DNA of 64,000 bases from positions 62,001 to 126,000 of the forward strand of contig WNNJ02000174.1 in NCBI GenBank assembly GCA_012934845.2, read 5' to 3'. The first letter of the stretch is position 1; every line of letters starts with the position of its first letter. The notes under the pieces were generated by a model. The model was not told the DNA's origin. It did no database searches and saw only the letters and a list, made by a program, of their open reading frames with translations. Below are positions 46,893-58,245 of this stretch, one piece after another. Source of the stretch: Pomphorhynchus laevis. Its lineage: Eukaryota; Acanthocephala; Palaeacanthocephala; Echinorhynchida; Pomphorhynchidae. A program made the translations under genes and the position numbers.

Positions 46893-48123
46893 CTAGACAG
46901 AGCTAGGTGCAGGAAGGTTTCCCTTCCCGCCACCAGCTCCGTCCAGGGTAGGTACTTGCCCCTGGGCAGCATCTTCATTTCCCCTTCTAGCCTTAGACTT
47001 TAATAGTTTCCCAATATTTAAGGGTTGGATGGGAGGATTGGCCGAAGCCCCCCTTTTCTTTGAAGGCGGTATTACTGCATTAATCGGAACAGACGGTGCC
47101 GTGAGGAGGGCACCGAGCAGAGACTTGACTAATTCCTCAGTCTGTTTCTTATTCACAGCGGCACGGATGTCTATGGCTCTAAAGATGTCGGCGTCCGTCA
47201 TTCTTGACCCGACGTTAGAAGGCAGGGCAGCTGCTTCGGAAAAAGAGGCCGGCTTCTTGGTAGCTGTTGAACAGAATTTGTTGGCGTAATCTTTGAAGAC
47301 GTTACACCTCCTGCTCCAAGCAGGGTGACACCCCCCCACAGTTGGAGCAGGAAAGGAGGGCCGAGCATTTACAGCCGTCCATTACGGCTGGGCAGGATAA
47401 GGAGCTACACACCCCACATGTAGTCGGTAAGGTGCAGCTGGAAGCCCAATGCCCCCACTTATGGCACCGACTACAATGGGGGTATGTAAATTCTTCCCTG
47501 CCAACTATTTTAAAGGATAAATTGAAGCCCAAAAATGGGTTATTAGCAGATCTGACGAGTAACTCAGCTTGATCAATTGCCGCAGAACCGAAAGCGATCG
47601 TTAAGGGGAAGCCATTCTTTCCCATAAGTTGACGAAAACTGGAAATATTGAACTTACTTTTTAGTAATGCAATATCCTCATTTTCAAGGTGGGCCGGGAG
47701 ATTCGATATTTTGACCGAGGCCATGATTGGTTTTTGTTCAAACGATCCAAATTCGGACAAATTGGATTCAAAAAATACAGCATATCTTTTAAGATCCTCA
47801 GGCGAGGCGAAAGAAATTTTTATTTCTGATTCACTGTATCGAACACAGTTAAAAACAACTCTATTTTTAAGTTCAGTAGAAAATTTCCTTAGGAAAATAT
47901 TAAATAATGAATGTCTAGCAACGGGCTTTGATATCTTTATAATACCCAAATTTGTAAGTTTGGGAATGGGTGGAAGTAACCCTTCATCGTCACAAACAAT
48001 AGAAACAGAACTAACCTTTTGCTTGCAGTGTGTATTATCTGAGAATACCTGATATTTTTCGTTGAATTTTGATTTTTCGTAAGGAATTTTGCTGGAATTG
48101 CAATTGCTTTGAACCTCCGACAT
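46893..48123 (-). pseudogene. LINE ORF1 (gag-like, zinc knuckles), one frameshift
   Basis: I place the start at ATG 48123 (MSEVQSNCNSSKI); longer upstream reading is flanking DNA. The first frame runs to a stop at 47302 and includes a segment with MASVKISNLPAHL and the knuckle CSRCHKWGHWASSC, followed by more Cys pairs and SCSNCGG. There a run of seven G (about 47329-47335) has one base too many. One frame over, the reading continues CGGCHPAWSRRCNVFK, completing the last CX2CX3HX6C knuckle, and then about 140 codons rich in Ala/Lys/Pro to 46893. This protein would bind the LINE RNA. The shift probably inactivates it unless it is bypassed by slippage or is a read error. Confidence 0.88.
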
Positions 48124-48159
48124 GTTATGAAAAAACTGGTAACTTAATCGTTTTCTAAT

Positions 48160-48171
48160 TGGAAATAGGGT
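48160..48171. repeat. target-site duplication, right (TGGAAATAGGGT)
   Basis: This is the identical partner of 44259-44270, adjoining the 5' end of the LINE. After it the old relic resumes (GATAGTGCTGCGATAAATAAAATG). Confidence 0.93.
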
Positions 48172-49190
48172 GATAGTGCTGCGATAAATAAAATGCTTAT
48201 ACGTTATATGTAGGCAACGGATATCACGCTTGCATAAGCGGCATTCACTGTAAAACAAAGGAACAGAGTATTTACGTGATGGTAGGAATTTCCATAGTAG
48301 AAGAATATAATCGACGATGGCATAAACTTGGGAGTCGGTTGGTATGGACATCAAAGGGAACTGATGACAAGCAAGTGGATAGTACAGACGAAGTTAGTTC
48401 ACAAGTGATATCTGTAAGCTGCAATGAAGAACATTAGCGAAAAGTAACTACCTATTGAGATTTGTCGACCTGGTCTAGATTTATTCTAATTAAGACAATG
48501 TAGTAGTCAGATATTCCTAGGGTCACTGACAATATAAGAGTAACTATGCAGGAAGTATTCACGGATACAAACATAGTCTAGAAGGCCACCCAATTGATGA
48601 TTAGGTTCAAAAAGAATAAGTAAATACTCGTAGATGTGAAAGATGAATGCAAATTTACGAGAAATTGATAGGTAGCTACGTTCTTGACAGATAATGAAAT
48701 CAACGATTACAATATTGGAAATAGTTAGTGGGGAGATAAATTATAAAATGTTAGACAAATCTTCAAAGAATATGGATAGGGTTCTGAGCGGTAAATCAAA
48801 AATAAGTAGAAAAAGAGCAATGAAAATGAGACGGCACAACGGAGTAGTTAGAAGGTGGTGACTGAAAGACAGGAGACCAATAGTGGTGACAATGATAGAA
48901 GACTTGGCCACCTCGACGAAATAAAGGCTCTTTGTAGGAGTTACGAAGAGGTCGAGGAAGGTGTGTGACTAAGTCACCATTGAGACGTAGATGAGGAATG
49001 ACAAGATCATCACAATTTCGATGTCAGGCTTCAGTAGGCATAGGAATTCGGGATTGCATTCTTGAATTGCGTTGAAAATCGAGACGACTTTTGAGAGAAT
49101 TGATTATCAATTGAGAAATACCATGCAAATGATGGATGATTGGTTAAGATAGCAGTCAGGCATTGATAATGGATCACCCAGCATTGAAGG
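48172..49190 (-). mobile_element. decayed CR1/L2-like LINE, copy B, 5' part
   Basis: This continues 43431-44258 beyond the inserted LINE. It contains the SQVYAIVDYILLLWKFLPS stretch (48340-48260) and the endonuclease-start region matching 10440-10756 in copy A, here more broken. It is inactive. Confidence 0.7.
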
Positions 49191-49304
49191 ACCTGCAGGA
49201 TGCATCGGTGTTATTCTCCTTACTATAACGTAGATACTGCAGCATCATGAACAAGAACCATTAAAATACAGTGTGCTCGTTTTGCAGCGAGACTTAAGAC
49301 GTAC

Positions 49305-51510
49305 TCATTGCCTACAAAACTGTTTCGTGTCTAGGACTGATACTTTTGCAAAGACGCTAGGAGCGCCCTTAGAATTCAAAGTTCGACGAAGAAATGAAAA
49401 ATGGTTGAAAATTGAGGCAAGAGAGTTGGAAGCAGAAATATCAATATCATAAATACGATAAGCAGGTTCATGATCATAGATGAGAATGCCATCAACATTT
49501 TGCATAACATAGAAATTAAATGTATGAGAAATCGAAGACAAGTCACCGCGAAGAAGAGAGAAATGCAAAGGGCTTAATACGGAACCATGTGGAACACTAA
49601 ACAGGATGGAAGAAAGATGAGAAAAAGAAGAATTAGAACAAACGCGAGAAGTATGGTTTGATATATGAAGATAACCAAGCCACAGTGGAAACAAAGAATC
49701 CATAATTGTGACGAAGACGATGGAGAAGAATCGAGTGATCGACGATGTCAAAATCAGATGATAGATCAAAAGAAACTATGACACTACATAATTTTTAATC
49801 GCGCGAGATAAGTAAATCGTTATAAAGTTTTAGGCAGGCAATTTTAGTAGAGTGATTAGAGCGAAAATCAGCTTGGAAGGGATAAAACAAGTTGGGGGAA
49901 AATAGATATACATTAACTTGCTTGAGGACAATACACTCAAGGAGTTTAAAAAGGTTTAGAGAAATGATATAGGACGGTACGTAGATGGTAGTGAGGGGGT
50001 TAAGAGATTTGTTTGAGGATAGTGCGAACCGTGACGCATGTCCAGTTGGAAGGAATGTTTGGGTGCGAAATGACAAGTTGAACAATGTAGTTAGGAAGAG
50101 TGAGATATATGAGCATATAGTTTTAAGCAAGTAAGTGGGAATTAGGTCAGAAGGAGAAGTTTTATTAGGTAACTACAGAAGAACTTAAAAAACTTCATCA
50201 GACGAAACATGAAGAAGATGAAATAACTATGGGAGGAAAGTATTTAAAGAGAAGAGAGCATACAACAGTATATAGGTAGAAGGGAAATAGATCAGATAGC
50301 TTAGATTGTAGATAAGAAGAAAATTCATCAGCATTCATGTTAAAAGGGGTAGATGATCGTGTTAGAATTGAGTTTAAGATTTTCCAATGAGATTTAGAGT
50401 TTAAAGATGACTCGAGTGGATTTCACCAAAAGAGAGTACGTTTAGTACGATAAGAATAATATGTGAACGGCGGATAGAAAGATAGGAAGCACGGAGATTT
50501 AAAGTGTTTGAATTTGGATAACGTTAAAAAAAGCGAAACACACGATAATATGACGGAATCGACGCTTAGAAAGACTACAGTACGAATAAAATTTGGGAGC
50601 ATCGCGCAAAGCTGAAAACGTCGAAGTCGAATTGGCAGAAGGTAATTGAGGATAGTCGTAAGTTCAGAATCAAAAAGGATTAGAGATCATTGAGAGAAAG
50701 ATAGTTAAGTAGAAGTGAAAAGAGTGAACGATTGAGTAAGGTTGTGCAGAGAATAGAGATATCTATAAATTTGATAAATGTTGGAGGCTCTAATGTTGGA
50801 GGCGGAGAAGGTGGATGGAGACGAGTAAGAGTAAGAGTGATAAGGAAATGATCGGACAAACCATGATAAGTAATTGACAAGAGGGTATGGTCATTGAAGT
50901 AGTTAGAACAGCAATATGTCTAGAGCATCGCCGAGAATATGCGTGAGGCTTCTGATAGTAATTTATAATAAAAATCCGAAAAAATATAAGTTAGAGTGAT
51001 AGAGTCAGAGTCAGCCGGGTGATTAAGACGAATTTTAAAATCGTAGAGAACAAAAGCAGGAGTATAAGAAAATTAATTGTGAGAAAGAAGATCTGCAAGG
51101 TCGTTTAAGAACATACGCGAGGATGCAGCTGATCCTGAACGTTATACAATCCCAAGTTCCATTGAGAAAGGAGTTTATAATCTGTATTTGATAAATGCGA
51201 GCAAGGTGTAACGAATGATAGCTTGTATTTTACGCAGAGACGTTGGGTTACGAGCAATGACAACAATACCGCCATGGTTAGAAGCAGTAAATGTGGTAAA
51301 TACAATTAAACAAACTGATTTAACTAGAGAGCGAGCCGAGCGACATATACAGCAAATATCCAGATCGTCAATGTCAGAGTGCCTGTATTCGGTAATGTAA
51401 AGAATATCAATAGATAATTGATTGAAGGAGCATATCAGCTCGATGAGGAATGGAGGATTGTTAAAAGGACAAAGACGAAAATTATGCTCATAAGCGAGAT
51501 CGGCTAGCAA
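49305..51510 (-). mobile_element. second decayed CR1/L2-like LINE, copy B
   Basis: This is the partner of 10896-12965. The endonuclease part (51510-51105) is better kept than in copy A, with YEHNFRLCPFNNPPFL, DILYITEYRHSD and GGIVVIARNP. GLSDHFLITLTL is at 50850, the RPIS-like block at 50130-49795, and VPHGSVLSPLHF and MQNVDGILIY at 49769-49305. The YADD equivalent is NVDG, as in copy A, so the loss predates the duplication. It is inactive. Confidence 0.8.
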
Positions 51511-51659
51511 AGGAGTCGATCCGATATGGGTTAGAGAAAAATATATGTTATGAAGGATGATATCAATGTATAATTGGTATGATTAAATTTGGATAAATCA
51601 TGTATCTGTTTAAATTTTTTATGCGTATGTTCAAATTTTTGTTTATTTAAAAATTGTTT

Positions 51660-51790
51660 GTATAATATATTATATATGTATTATATACATATACTATATA
51701 ATATGTAATATATTAATACATATAATATTATATTATAATTAATATTATAATATATTATATATAATTTGTTATAATATATTAATATATATT
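51660..51790. repeat. AT-only palindromic tract, copy B
   Basis: The counterpart of 13115-13240. It lies directly to the left of the ribozyme array, so its right edge marks the insertion point. Confidence 0.8.
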
Positions 51791-52044
51791 ACATACATAG
51801 TATATTAAAGTCATGTGTATGAAGTACCAAAAAGACCTCTTGTAACTTCAAATTGAGTGCTGAATCAGCAATACTGCTTTACCAAAATCATTGGCTAAAG
51901 CACTTGCAAATACCAGCACAGGTCTCTTTTGTTATCGGCTAATATCTTTTTAATTTTCAACAGAGAGTGTGAGACCATTCCGCGTGAATTATGTACGCAA
52001 TCATTTCTAGCCAGACGCGGAAGAACGACGATAACAGTAGCAAG

Positions 52045-52125
52045 TACCGTTTCGTCATCACAATGACTCATCATTGCCAGATCCCTCCCACTGCTTGATA
52101 CAGAGGAGGACTGGCAGACGGCACA
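52045..52125 (-). ncRNA. hammerhead ribozyme, unit 1 (one core change)
   Basis: The same layout as unit 2: GCCGTC cleavage triplet, TGCCAG/CTGGCA helix I, helix II GTCAT/ATGAC with a TGTG loop, GAAA, and helix III. The first box reads AUGAUGA instead of CUGAUGA, changing the invariant C that pairs in the catalytic core. By family knowledge this should abolish or strongly reduce cleavage. Confidence 0.85.
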
Positions 52126-52363
52126 CGAGTCATGTGTATGAAGTACCAAAAAGACGTCTGGTAACTTCACATTGAGTGCTAAATCAGCAATACTGCTTTA
52201 CCAAAATCATAAGCTAAAGCACTTGCAAATGCCAGCGCAGGTCTCTTTTGTTATCGGCTAATATCTTTTTAATTTCCAAAAGAGAGTGTGAGACCATTCC
52301 GCGTGAATTATGTACGCAATCATTTTTAGCCAGACGCGGAAGAACGACGATAACGGTAGCAAG

Positions 52364-52444
52364 TACCGTTTCGTCATCACAATGACTCATCAGTGCCAGA
52401 TCCCTCTCACTACTGAATGCAGAGGAGAACTGGCAGACGGCACA
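52364..52444 (-). ncRNA. hammerhead ribozyme, unit 2 (core intact)
   Basis: Self-cleaving RNA read on the minus strand. TGTGCCGTC precedes the cut (between 52436 and 52435). Helix I is TGCCAG/CTGGCA, closed by a ~30-base arm that can pair further (CCTCT/AGAGG). Then come CTGATGA, helix II GTCAT-TGTG-ATGAC (5 perfect pairs), GAAA, and CGGTAC, which pairs with GTGCCG beside the triplet for helix III (about 7 pairs including one G-U and the A-U next to the triplet). Every invariant core base is present. With helix III open the form is type III. In a tandem array it would release 319-nt monomers. Confidence 0.92.
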
Positions 52445-52640
52445 CGGTTAATGTGTATGAAGTACCAGAAAGACCTCTAATATCTTCACATTGAGTGCTA
52501 AATCAGCAATACTGCTTCACCAAAATCATTAGCAAAAGCACATGCAAATGCCAGTACAGGTCTCTTTTTATCGGCTAATATCTTTTTAAATTTTCAAGAG
52601 GGAGTGTGATACCATTCCACGTGAATAATAAAATTTTCTT

Positions 52641-52750
52641 TTTAAATTTTCAAGGCTTTTTCACTACTGCTTCACCAAATATGATTATTAGCAAAAGCAC
52701 TGACAAATGTCCGCGCAAGTCTCTTTTATCGGCTGATATCTTTAGCCGAT
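52641..52750. repeat. partial array unit, left arm of a fold-back
   Basis: GCTTCACCAAA, ATTAGCAAAAGCAC and GTCTCTTTTATCGGCT repeat the front part of the unit in direct orientation after ~60 bp of AT-rich sequence. It pairs with the inverted arm that follows. Confidence 0.7.
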
Positions 52751-52754
52751 AAGA

Positions 52755-53040
52755 TATTTAAGATATTAGCCGATAAAAGAGACCTGTACTGGCATTTGCA
52801 TGTGCTTTTGCTAATGATTTTGGTGAAGCAGTATTGCTGATTTAGCTCTCAATGTGAAGATATTAGAGGTCTTTCTGGTACTTCATACACATTAACCGTG
52901 TGCCGTCTGCCAGTTCTCCTCTGCATTCAGTAGTGGGAGGGATCTGGCACTGATGAGTCATTGTGATGACAAAACTGTACTTGCTACCGTTATCGTTGTT
53001 TCTTCGCATTTGGCTAAAAATGATTGCGTAAATGATTGCG
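52755..53040 (+). repeat. inverted array unit, right arm of a fold-back
   Basis: From TTAGCCGATAAAAGAGACC on, this is the reverse complement of the third and second units (about 52580 back to 52330), including the ribozyme. Together with 52450-52750 it forms a large imperfect palindrome centred near 52750. Confidence 0.85.
52899..52979 (+). ncRNA. hammerhead ribozyme, inverted copy (core changed)
   Basis: TGTGCCGTC, TGCCAG/CTGGCA, CTGATGA and GTCAT-TGTG-ATGAC are intact, but the next box reads AAAA instead of GAAA, and the helix III strand CTGTA replaces CGGTA. Loss of the invariant G should disable cleavage. Confidence 0.85.
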
Positions 53041-53551
53041 TAAATGTTAATTCTCTAATGCTTAAACATTAAAATTATCTAAAACTTTAAAATTTATTAT
53101 TTATTAATTTTATCTTTAATTTTATCTTTAATTTTAATCTTTAGATTAATCTTTTGTTGTGGAAATAAAAAAATTTATCCGATGACTTCAATTTTTAATA
53201 ACTAATATACTTTGTATATGTCTGCTTGCATAAATGGAATTAAACTATTAATGTTAATTTGGAAAGTTTTAACTTTGTCAAATAATAAAATAATATAAAA
53301 TAAAATAATAATAAATAATAATATATTGCTTATATAAAATAATAATTTGTTATTATAAAATTATTAATAAAAAAATTATTTATTATTAAAAAAATGAAAT
53401 TTCACTGTTTTATTTGATGCAGTGCCACATTTACACACCGCAATGTTTGAATGACTTCATAAAGTCATCACTCGCATTAAGCAGCTGATGCTCAAACATT
53501 ATTCTGAAATGAGTTACTTGATAACTTTGAGTAGTTAGGTCAACTACCCCA
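53041..53551. other. AT-rich part of the copy B private insertion
   Basis: Short direct repeats occur (AATGATTGCGTAA twice, ATTTTATCTTTA twice) within AT-rich sequence; no gene is seen. Duplicated sequence resumes at 53552 (GGGAACACCTATTTAACGGC, matching 13254). Confidence 0.5.
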
Positions 53552-55673
53552 GGGAACACCTATTTAACGGCATATCTCACCTTATACTTCGTTAAAACCG
53601 TTTGAAAAATCTTGCAAAGTATAAATTCACTTACAATACTTTTTAATAATAATTTTGCATGTATACCATAGTAAAATATCATCAATTTTAAAGATGGTAG
53701 CGTTATTTGACTTACAATATTATATTTGAAGGGGTAGGAAGAAAAATTGATTGTATACTTGCGGATTCGACAATTCTAATACACAGAATACAACGATTCT
53801 ATGAAATCATAATTTTAAGTTACAGTTTAAAATTCCCCGATATTTCAGTTATATTAAGCATGCTGACATTGGAATTCGATACAGTCCTATAAATAAAAAG
53901 TTTTTAATAATTTATTCATATATTTTTATAGTATTTAAATTACAATCAAAAATTATTAAATATTGCATCTTGCATTTATTTTATTAAATTTCATAATCAT
54001 TGAATATGAAAGTATACAGTAAGGCTTTTTCGTCGTTTTTAATCTACCGAAATAATATTTCAAAAGCTTTTAGACATAGAAGGCAATAAGCAATTGTCAA
54101 CAAACACGGATGTGAATAAAAAAATCTTAAAATAATTTGAAATAAAAAAGTTTAAAAAATAAATGTATAAATTTAGATTGTATTTAAAATTCGAAATTTC
54201 AAAGCAGTGATTAATTTTGGTTTAAAATCTAGAATTCTACTTTCAACGGAAAACTAAATTTAGGAAGTTAAAATATATTGTCTTAAATATCTACAAATCA
54301 TCTATTACATCACAATTAATGTGTATCTCACTTAACTGTATATTAGTAAGAAACGGATGATGCCCACACTACAGATGTAGAGAAAGACTCACTACTAACC
54401 TTTATATAAATGCACTAACTCATTTTTGATATAATAAATGTTTGTTCAAACTTGTTTCACGCGCTTGGCAATTTTGCAAAATTTAAAGTGAATTGTAAGT
54501 GATATGCAAATGATTTGAATAGGTATATCAGTAATTTATTAAGGTTAGCTAACGAATACACCTACCAACCTTTTAAATTTGTTTGTGTTCTTCCCAGCAA
54601 GTCCTTGGACAAATTGCATTCTTGCGATTTTTTTTGTAATATAAAAATTAAAAATTGAATAACCATCTACGTTGGTAAGCTAACTTAATTTTTAACAAAA
54701 CAGTTAATAGTTTAAGTTCTCTATCTGAACAGAAATTACATATTTGACTTCAACATTATTCATTCTTTCAAAATATATGTACATTTCAAAGTATATAGAC
54801 TCTAGATTTTGATAGCGTGATCCAACTTAAGATCTACCAGAATTATGGTTGTTAAGTATATAGTGTAAAATAGCACATAAGAAGATATGTTCTTTATAGG
54901 GTATGCTGGGTTGGAGAACCACTGTCGTCACAAACTTACCTATTTTAGCTTCTTCAAGTTATGTCTTGCAAGCTTTGTATATGTAAACAATATGTTGATG
55001 TGTTGAATAATATATATAACATGCATTATTTTATATTACATATAATCGCAATATTATCGAGTATGTTATTGCTATATGATGAATTTTAAAAAATATTATT
55101 TGTAAACTAAACAAAAAGATAGTAAGCATACATTCTATTGACCGATTCAATACTTCTAATCGATATATTAGATACTGGCTTGTAATGACCCGAACTCGAT
55201 ATTTTTCTAAATAAAAGAATGAATCGCAAAAGATTAAAAGTAAAATAAAAACGGTTTTATTTAAGATAGTTTTAAAATTTGTTTTATTAAAGATTATAAT
55301 TGTTATTGATTTTTTAATAAAATAGATAAAACTCAGTAATCGCGTAGAATCAAATGAAAGTTTACATTTTTATCACAATACGCTTATTTCACAAACTTTT
55401 GCTTTCATTAAAGAGAGCAAAACAGATTTTAATTTTTTTAAAGATTTTACTTTTAGAAAGTATTTATTAAATAATTTGTTTTCATATTTAACATAAATAT
55501 ATTTAATATATATGTATATATAAATATAAATATTTATATAAATAAAATATTATATTATAATTTTTTCCTGAAACAAAGTTTGAGATCTAATATACATACA
55601 ATACACCTATCTAATTTTTTCGCTTTATCTATGCTCAAATACTGAGGCAAAATGAACTGGAGTTCATATATTC
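53552..55673. other. near-identical duplicated spacer, no gene seen
   Basis: The partner of 13254-15394. The short frame at 53707-53892 is open in this copy only because of a base change and shows no motif. Confidence 0.6.
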
Positions 55674-57920
55674 TTGATCAAGACGATCAATACTAACAAC
55701 TTACAATTCAATCAAGACGATCAATCAATTGCAAGACGATTAATCAATTCGGCAAATGTCAACTCGATGTTGTGGTTGCAATGGTCCGGCAGGGTGTGCA
55801 GAAGTTGTGTTTGTGAAAGAACGGCGTGCAGTGTATTAATTGTTCGGCACCAAAATGTGCAAAGCGTATTCCTCAGTTGGAAATAACGCCTCCTATGGAT
55901 CTTTATCATCAGCTTGTCAGGTTCAACACAGTCAAACTGCAGCTACGCACGCTCATACTAATATCAATGAGCTCGTGTCCTTTGAATTAAAATGTACAGC
56001 TCCAGATTGCAACGTATATTCTGCTGTGAAAACTCCAGTTCAACTACCACGTGAATTCTTTCTCCGTGATTTCTATTGTGGTTATTGTGCTGCCAAACAT
56101 ATAGCCGCACAATCAGAGTTAGTCAGTTCTCTTGAGAGTGAGCTGACTGAAATCAAACGACAAATAAATGTTTCACCACCGTGTAATTCCCAAGCTCAAA
56201 ACTTACAATCTTCCAGGCTTAAATCTAGTGATATGCATGATGGACCCTCATAGAGTGATGTTGTGAGTGGGAAGGTTCGTAGATAGATTGTACGGACAGT
56301 ATTAGCTACTACAAGCAACAAAAACAAAAATGCTTCCAGCTTACAAATCTTGTGTTCTATTAAAAAGGAAAGTAAACGCTCCTCAACAGTAATCATAAAG
56401 AACTTTTCTATTTCGGATAATGATCATACAGAAATCTTAAAGATTTTTCAAGAGATAGGTTACGCAAATCCGAATTTTCGACAATTGCAAATTCGTCGAT
56501 TTCCTGCTAAGCGCTCTGATATCCCACCTTGCTGAGGATGTACGCTCATACATCCTCAGCAAATATTAACTGCACTAACGCGGTTACCAAACACGACATA
56601 TATCCGAGATACTATCCCAACTAATGTGTTGAAATCTTGCATCCACACACTTCTACCTTATTTGTGTAATCTTTTCAATTCGTCAATTCAGTATTTGAAG
56701 TATCCTTATTCCTTCAAAGTCGCCATTATACAGCCACTTGTGAAGCGATCATCTCTTGATCCCATGATTTCTTTTTCGTACAGACCAATTTTTCACATAC
56801 CGACAATCTCCAAACTTTTTCAACGTATAATCAAATAAGTGACTATCTGAAGGTAAATAACCTGTTTTCTTCTTCTCAATCTGCTTATCGTAAACATCAT
56901 TCAACCCTCATTGCAGGTACTCAAATTTTTGACCATTTACTTGTCGCCATTGATAAGAGTCGTTATGGTCTTATTATAGCGCTTGATTTAGCTTCAGCCT
57001 TTGATGTCGTTGACCATCAAATTCTCCTTGCATGTATTCGTCATCCAATCATATCTAACTGGTAGATATTTTAGTGTTGAATCTAATTCAACTTTCTCAT
57101 CTACTTATCAAATCACTCACGGCGTACCTCAAGGTTCTGTACTTGGACCTATACTATTCACACTTCTTTTTGGCGACCTAACATATATTGCCTCTCCTTA
57201 TGGTTTCCATTTAATTCAATATGCGGACGACATCGTGCTGTATGCAGACTGTGATCCGTATTCCGTTAATCACCTTGCAGACTGATTGTAAAATTCTGAT
57301 TGTCTAAATCATCTTTGTAGACATTTGACTTCATTACGTTTAGTAATAAAAACGAAGAAATGTACTCTTATGTGGATAATGCCTCACTCTTTGTCTGATC
57401 TGAACATTTTAATCAAAAATTCTGACTTACCGGTAGTCACTTCTATGACCATTCCCGGAATTTTATTTGATTCCCACTTGTCATTTCTTCCTTTCATCAG
57501 ACACAAAGCTCAATGCTGTTTTCTTATCTTGAGAGACATTAGGCAAAAAACATCATCTCTTTACTCTCACTACGGTGAAATTAGTGAATTTTCTTCTGAT
57601 TTCCAAACTTGATTATTCTGTCAGTCTTCTTTTTAATTATCCGAAATCATCGCTCAAATCTTTGCAAAGTATTCTAAATTCGGTCGTTAGAGATATTTTT
57701 CGCTTAAGGAAATTCGATCACATATCGCGTTATTCTAATTCGCTGTCTTGGCTAGACATCACGAACCGCATAAGGTTAAAACTAGCATGCTTCACGTAGA
57801 ATATCATAAATTCTAACGCCCCTTCACTGCTCATCTTACCTACATTATCCAGTAAATCCACAACTTCTATTTCGCTTCGCAGTCATTCTACCGGAATTCC
57901 TAATTTAAAAAAAAATTCAT
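55674..57920 (+). mobile_element. decayed CR1-like LINE lacking endonuclease, copy B
   Basis: Base-for-base partner of 15395-17640 with the same stops and frame breaks, so the element decayed before the duplication. Coding differences are minimal: CAVKHIA becomes CAAKHIA, and a Leu becomes Pro at the ORF1 end (IPLC to IPPC). The reverse transcriptase pieces are at 56626-56838, 57001-57285 (GVPQGSVLGPILF, QYADDIVLYAD) and 57325-57799. Confidence 0.85.
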
Positions 57921-57981
57921 TTTGGTAAGCTTGTAAGTGACTGATAGTCACATTTAGCACTTAGAAAACCGTTTCTTCTTC

Positions 57982-58245
57982 TATAATATAATATTATAAT
58001 ATTATAAATATTATAATATTTATTATATTAATAATATTAATATAATATATATTATATTATATAATAATTATAATAATTATTATATTATAATAAAATATAT
58101 TATATATAATATATTATATAATATATTAATATATTATTAATATAATAATATGTATTATATTAATATTATCATATTTATATATAAACATGAATATATTTAT
58201 ATAAATTTATATTTAACATAATATATTTATGTTATATTTAACATA
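57982..58245. repeat. AT-only palindromic tract, copy B
   Basis: The partner of 17703-17965, apparently unchanged, which is notable because such tracts usually mutate quickly and supports a very recent duplication or conversion. Confidence 0.85.

Larger units (their letters stand above)
44271..48159 (-). mobile_element. nearly complete APE-type LINE (LINE-2 of this window)
   Basis: Bounded by a 12-bp target duplication, this 3.89-kb element runs right to left: a very short leader (36 bp), ORF1, a 33-bp gap, ORF2, a ~130-bp 3' region, and a tail of four to five TTTA/ATTT units at 44271-44290. It is richer in GC than its surroundings, as expected for a recent arrival in AT-rich DNA. Only two faults were seen: a length change in a run of G in ORF1 and one stop near the end of ORF2. 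It sits inside an old CR1-like relic and is absent from duplication copy A. Family: I/Jockey-like APE LINE, clade not fixed; sister-like to the element at 24667-28790. Confidence 0.93.
51812..52640 (-). repeat. tandem array of 319-bp ribozyme-bearing units
   Basis: Units start at 51812, 52131 and 52450 with (C/A)ATGTGTATGAAGTACC. The first two are complete (319 bp each) and differ at roughly 15 positions; the third is cut off near 52640. Each complete unit contains a hammerhead ribozyme on the minus strand near its right end. The distance between the two predicted cleavage sites (52116/52117 and 52435/52436) is exactly 319 nt. A minus-strand open frame crossing the units (52170-51895) has no recognisable motif and I regard it as chance. 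Copy A of the duplication has no trace of the array. Confidence 0.85.

Noticed and set aside
47302-48354. 350-codon minus-strand frame starting at 48354 as the true ORF1
   Set aside because: The first ~77 codons lie outside the LINE's target duplication (48160-48171) in flanking relic sequence; the element's own start is the ATG at 48123.
51895-52170. 91-codon minus-strand frame across the ribozyme units as a protein gene
   Set aside because: It runs through the ribozyme, has no recognisable motif, is interrupted in the next unit, and its openness follows from the repeat sequence.
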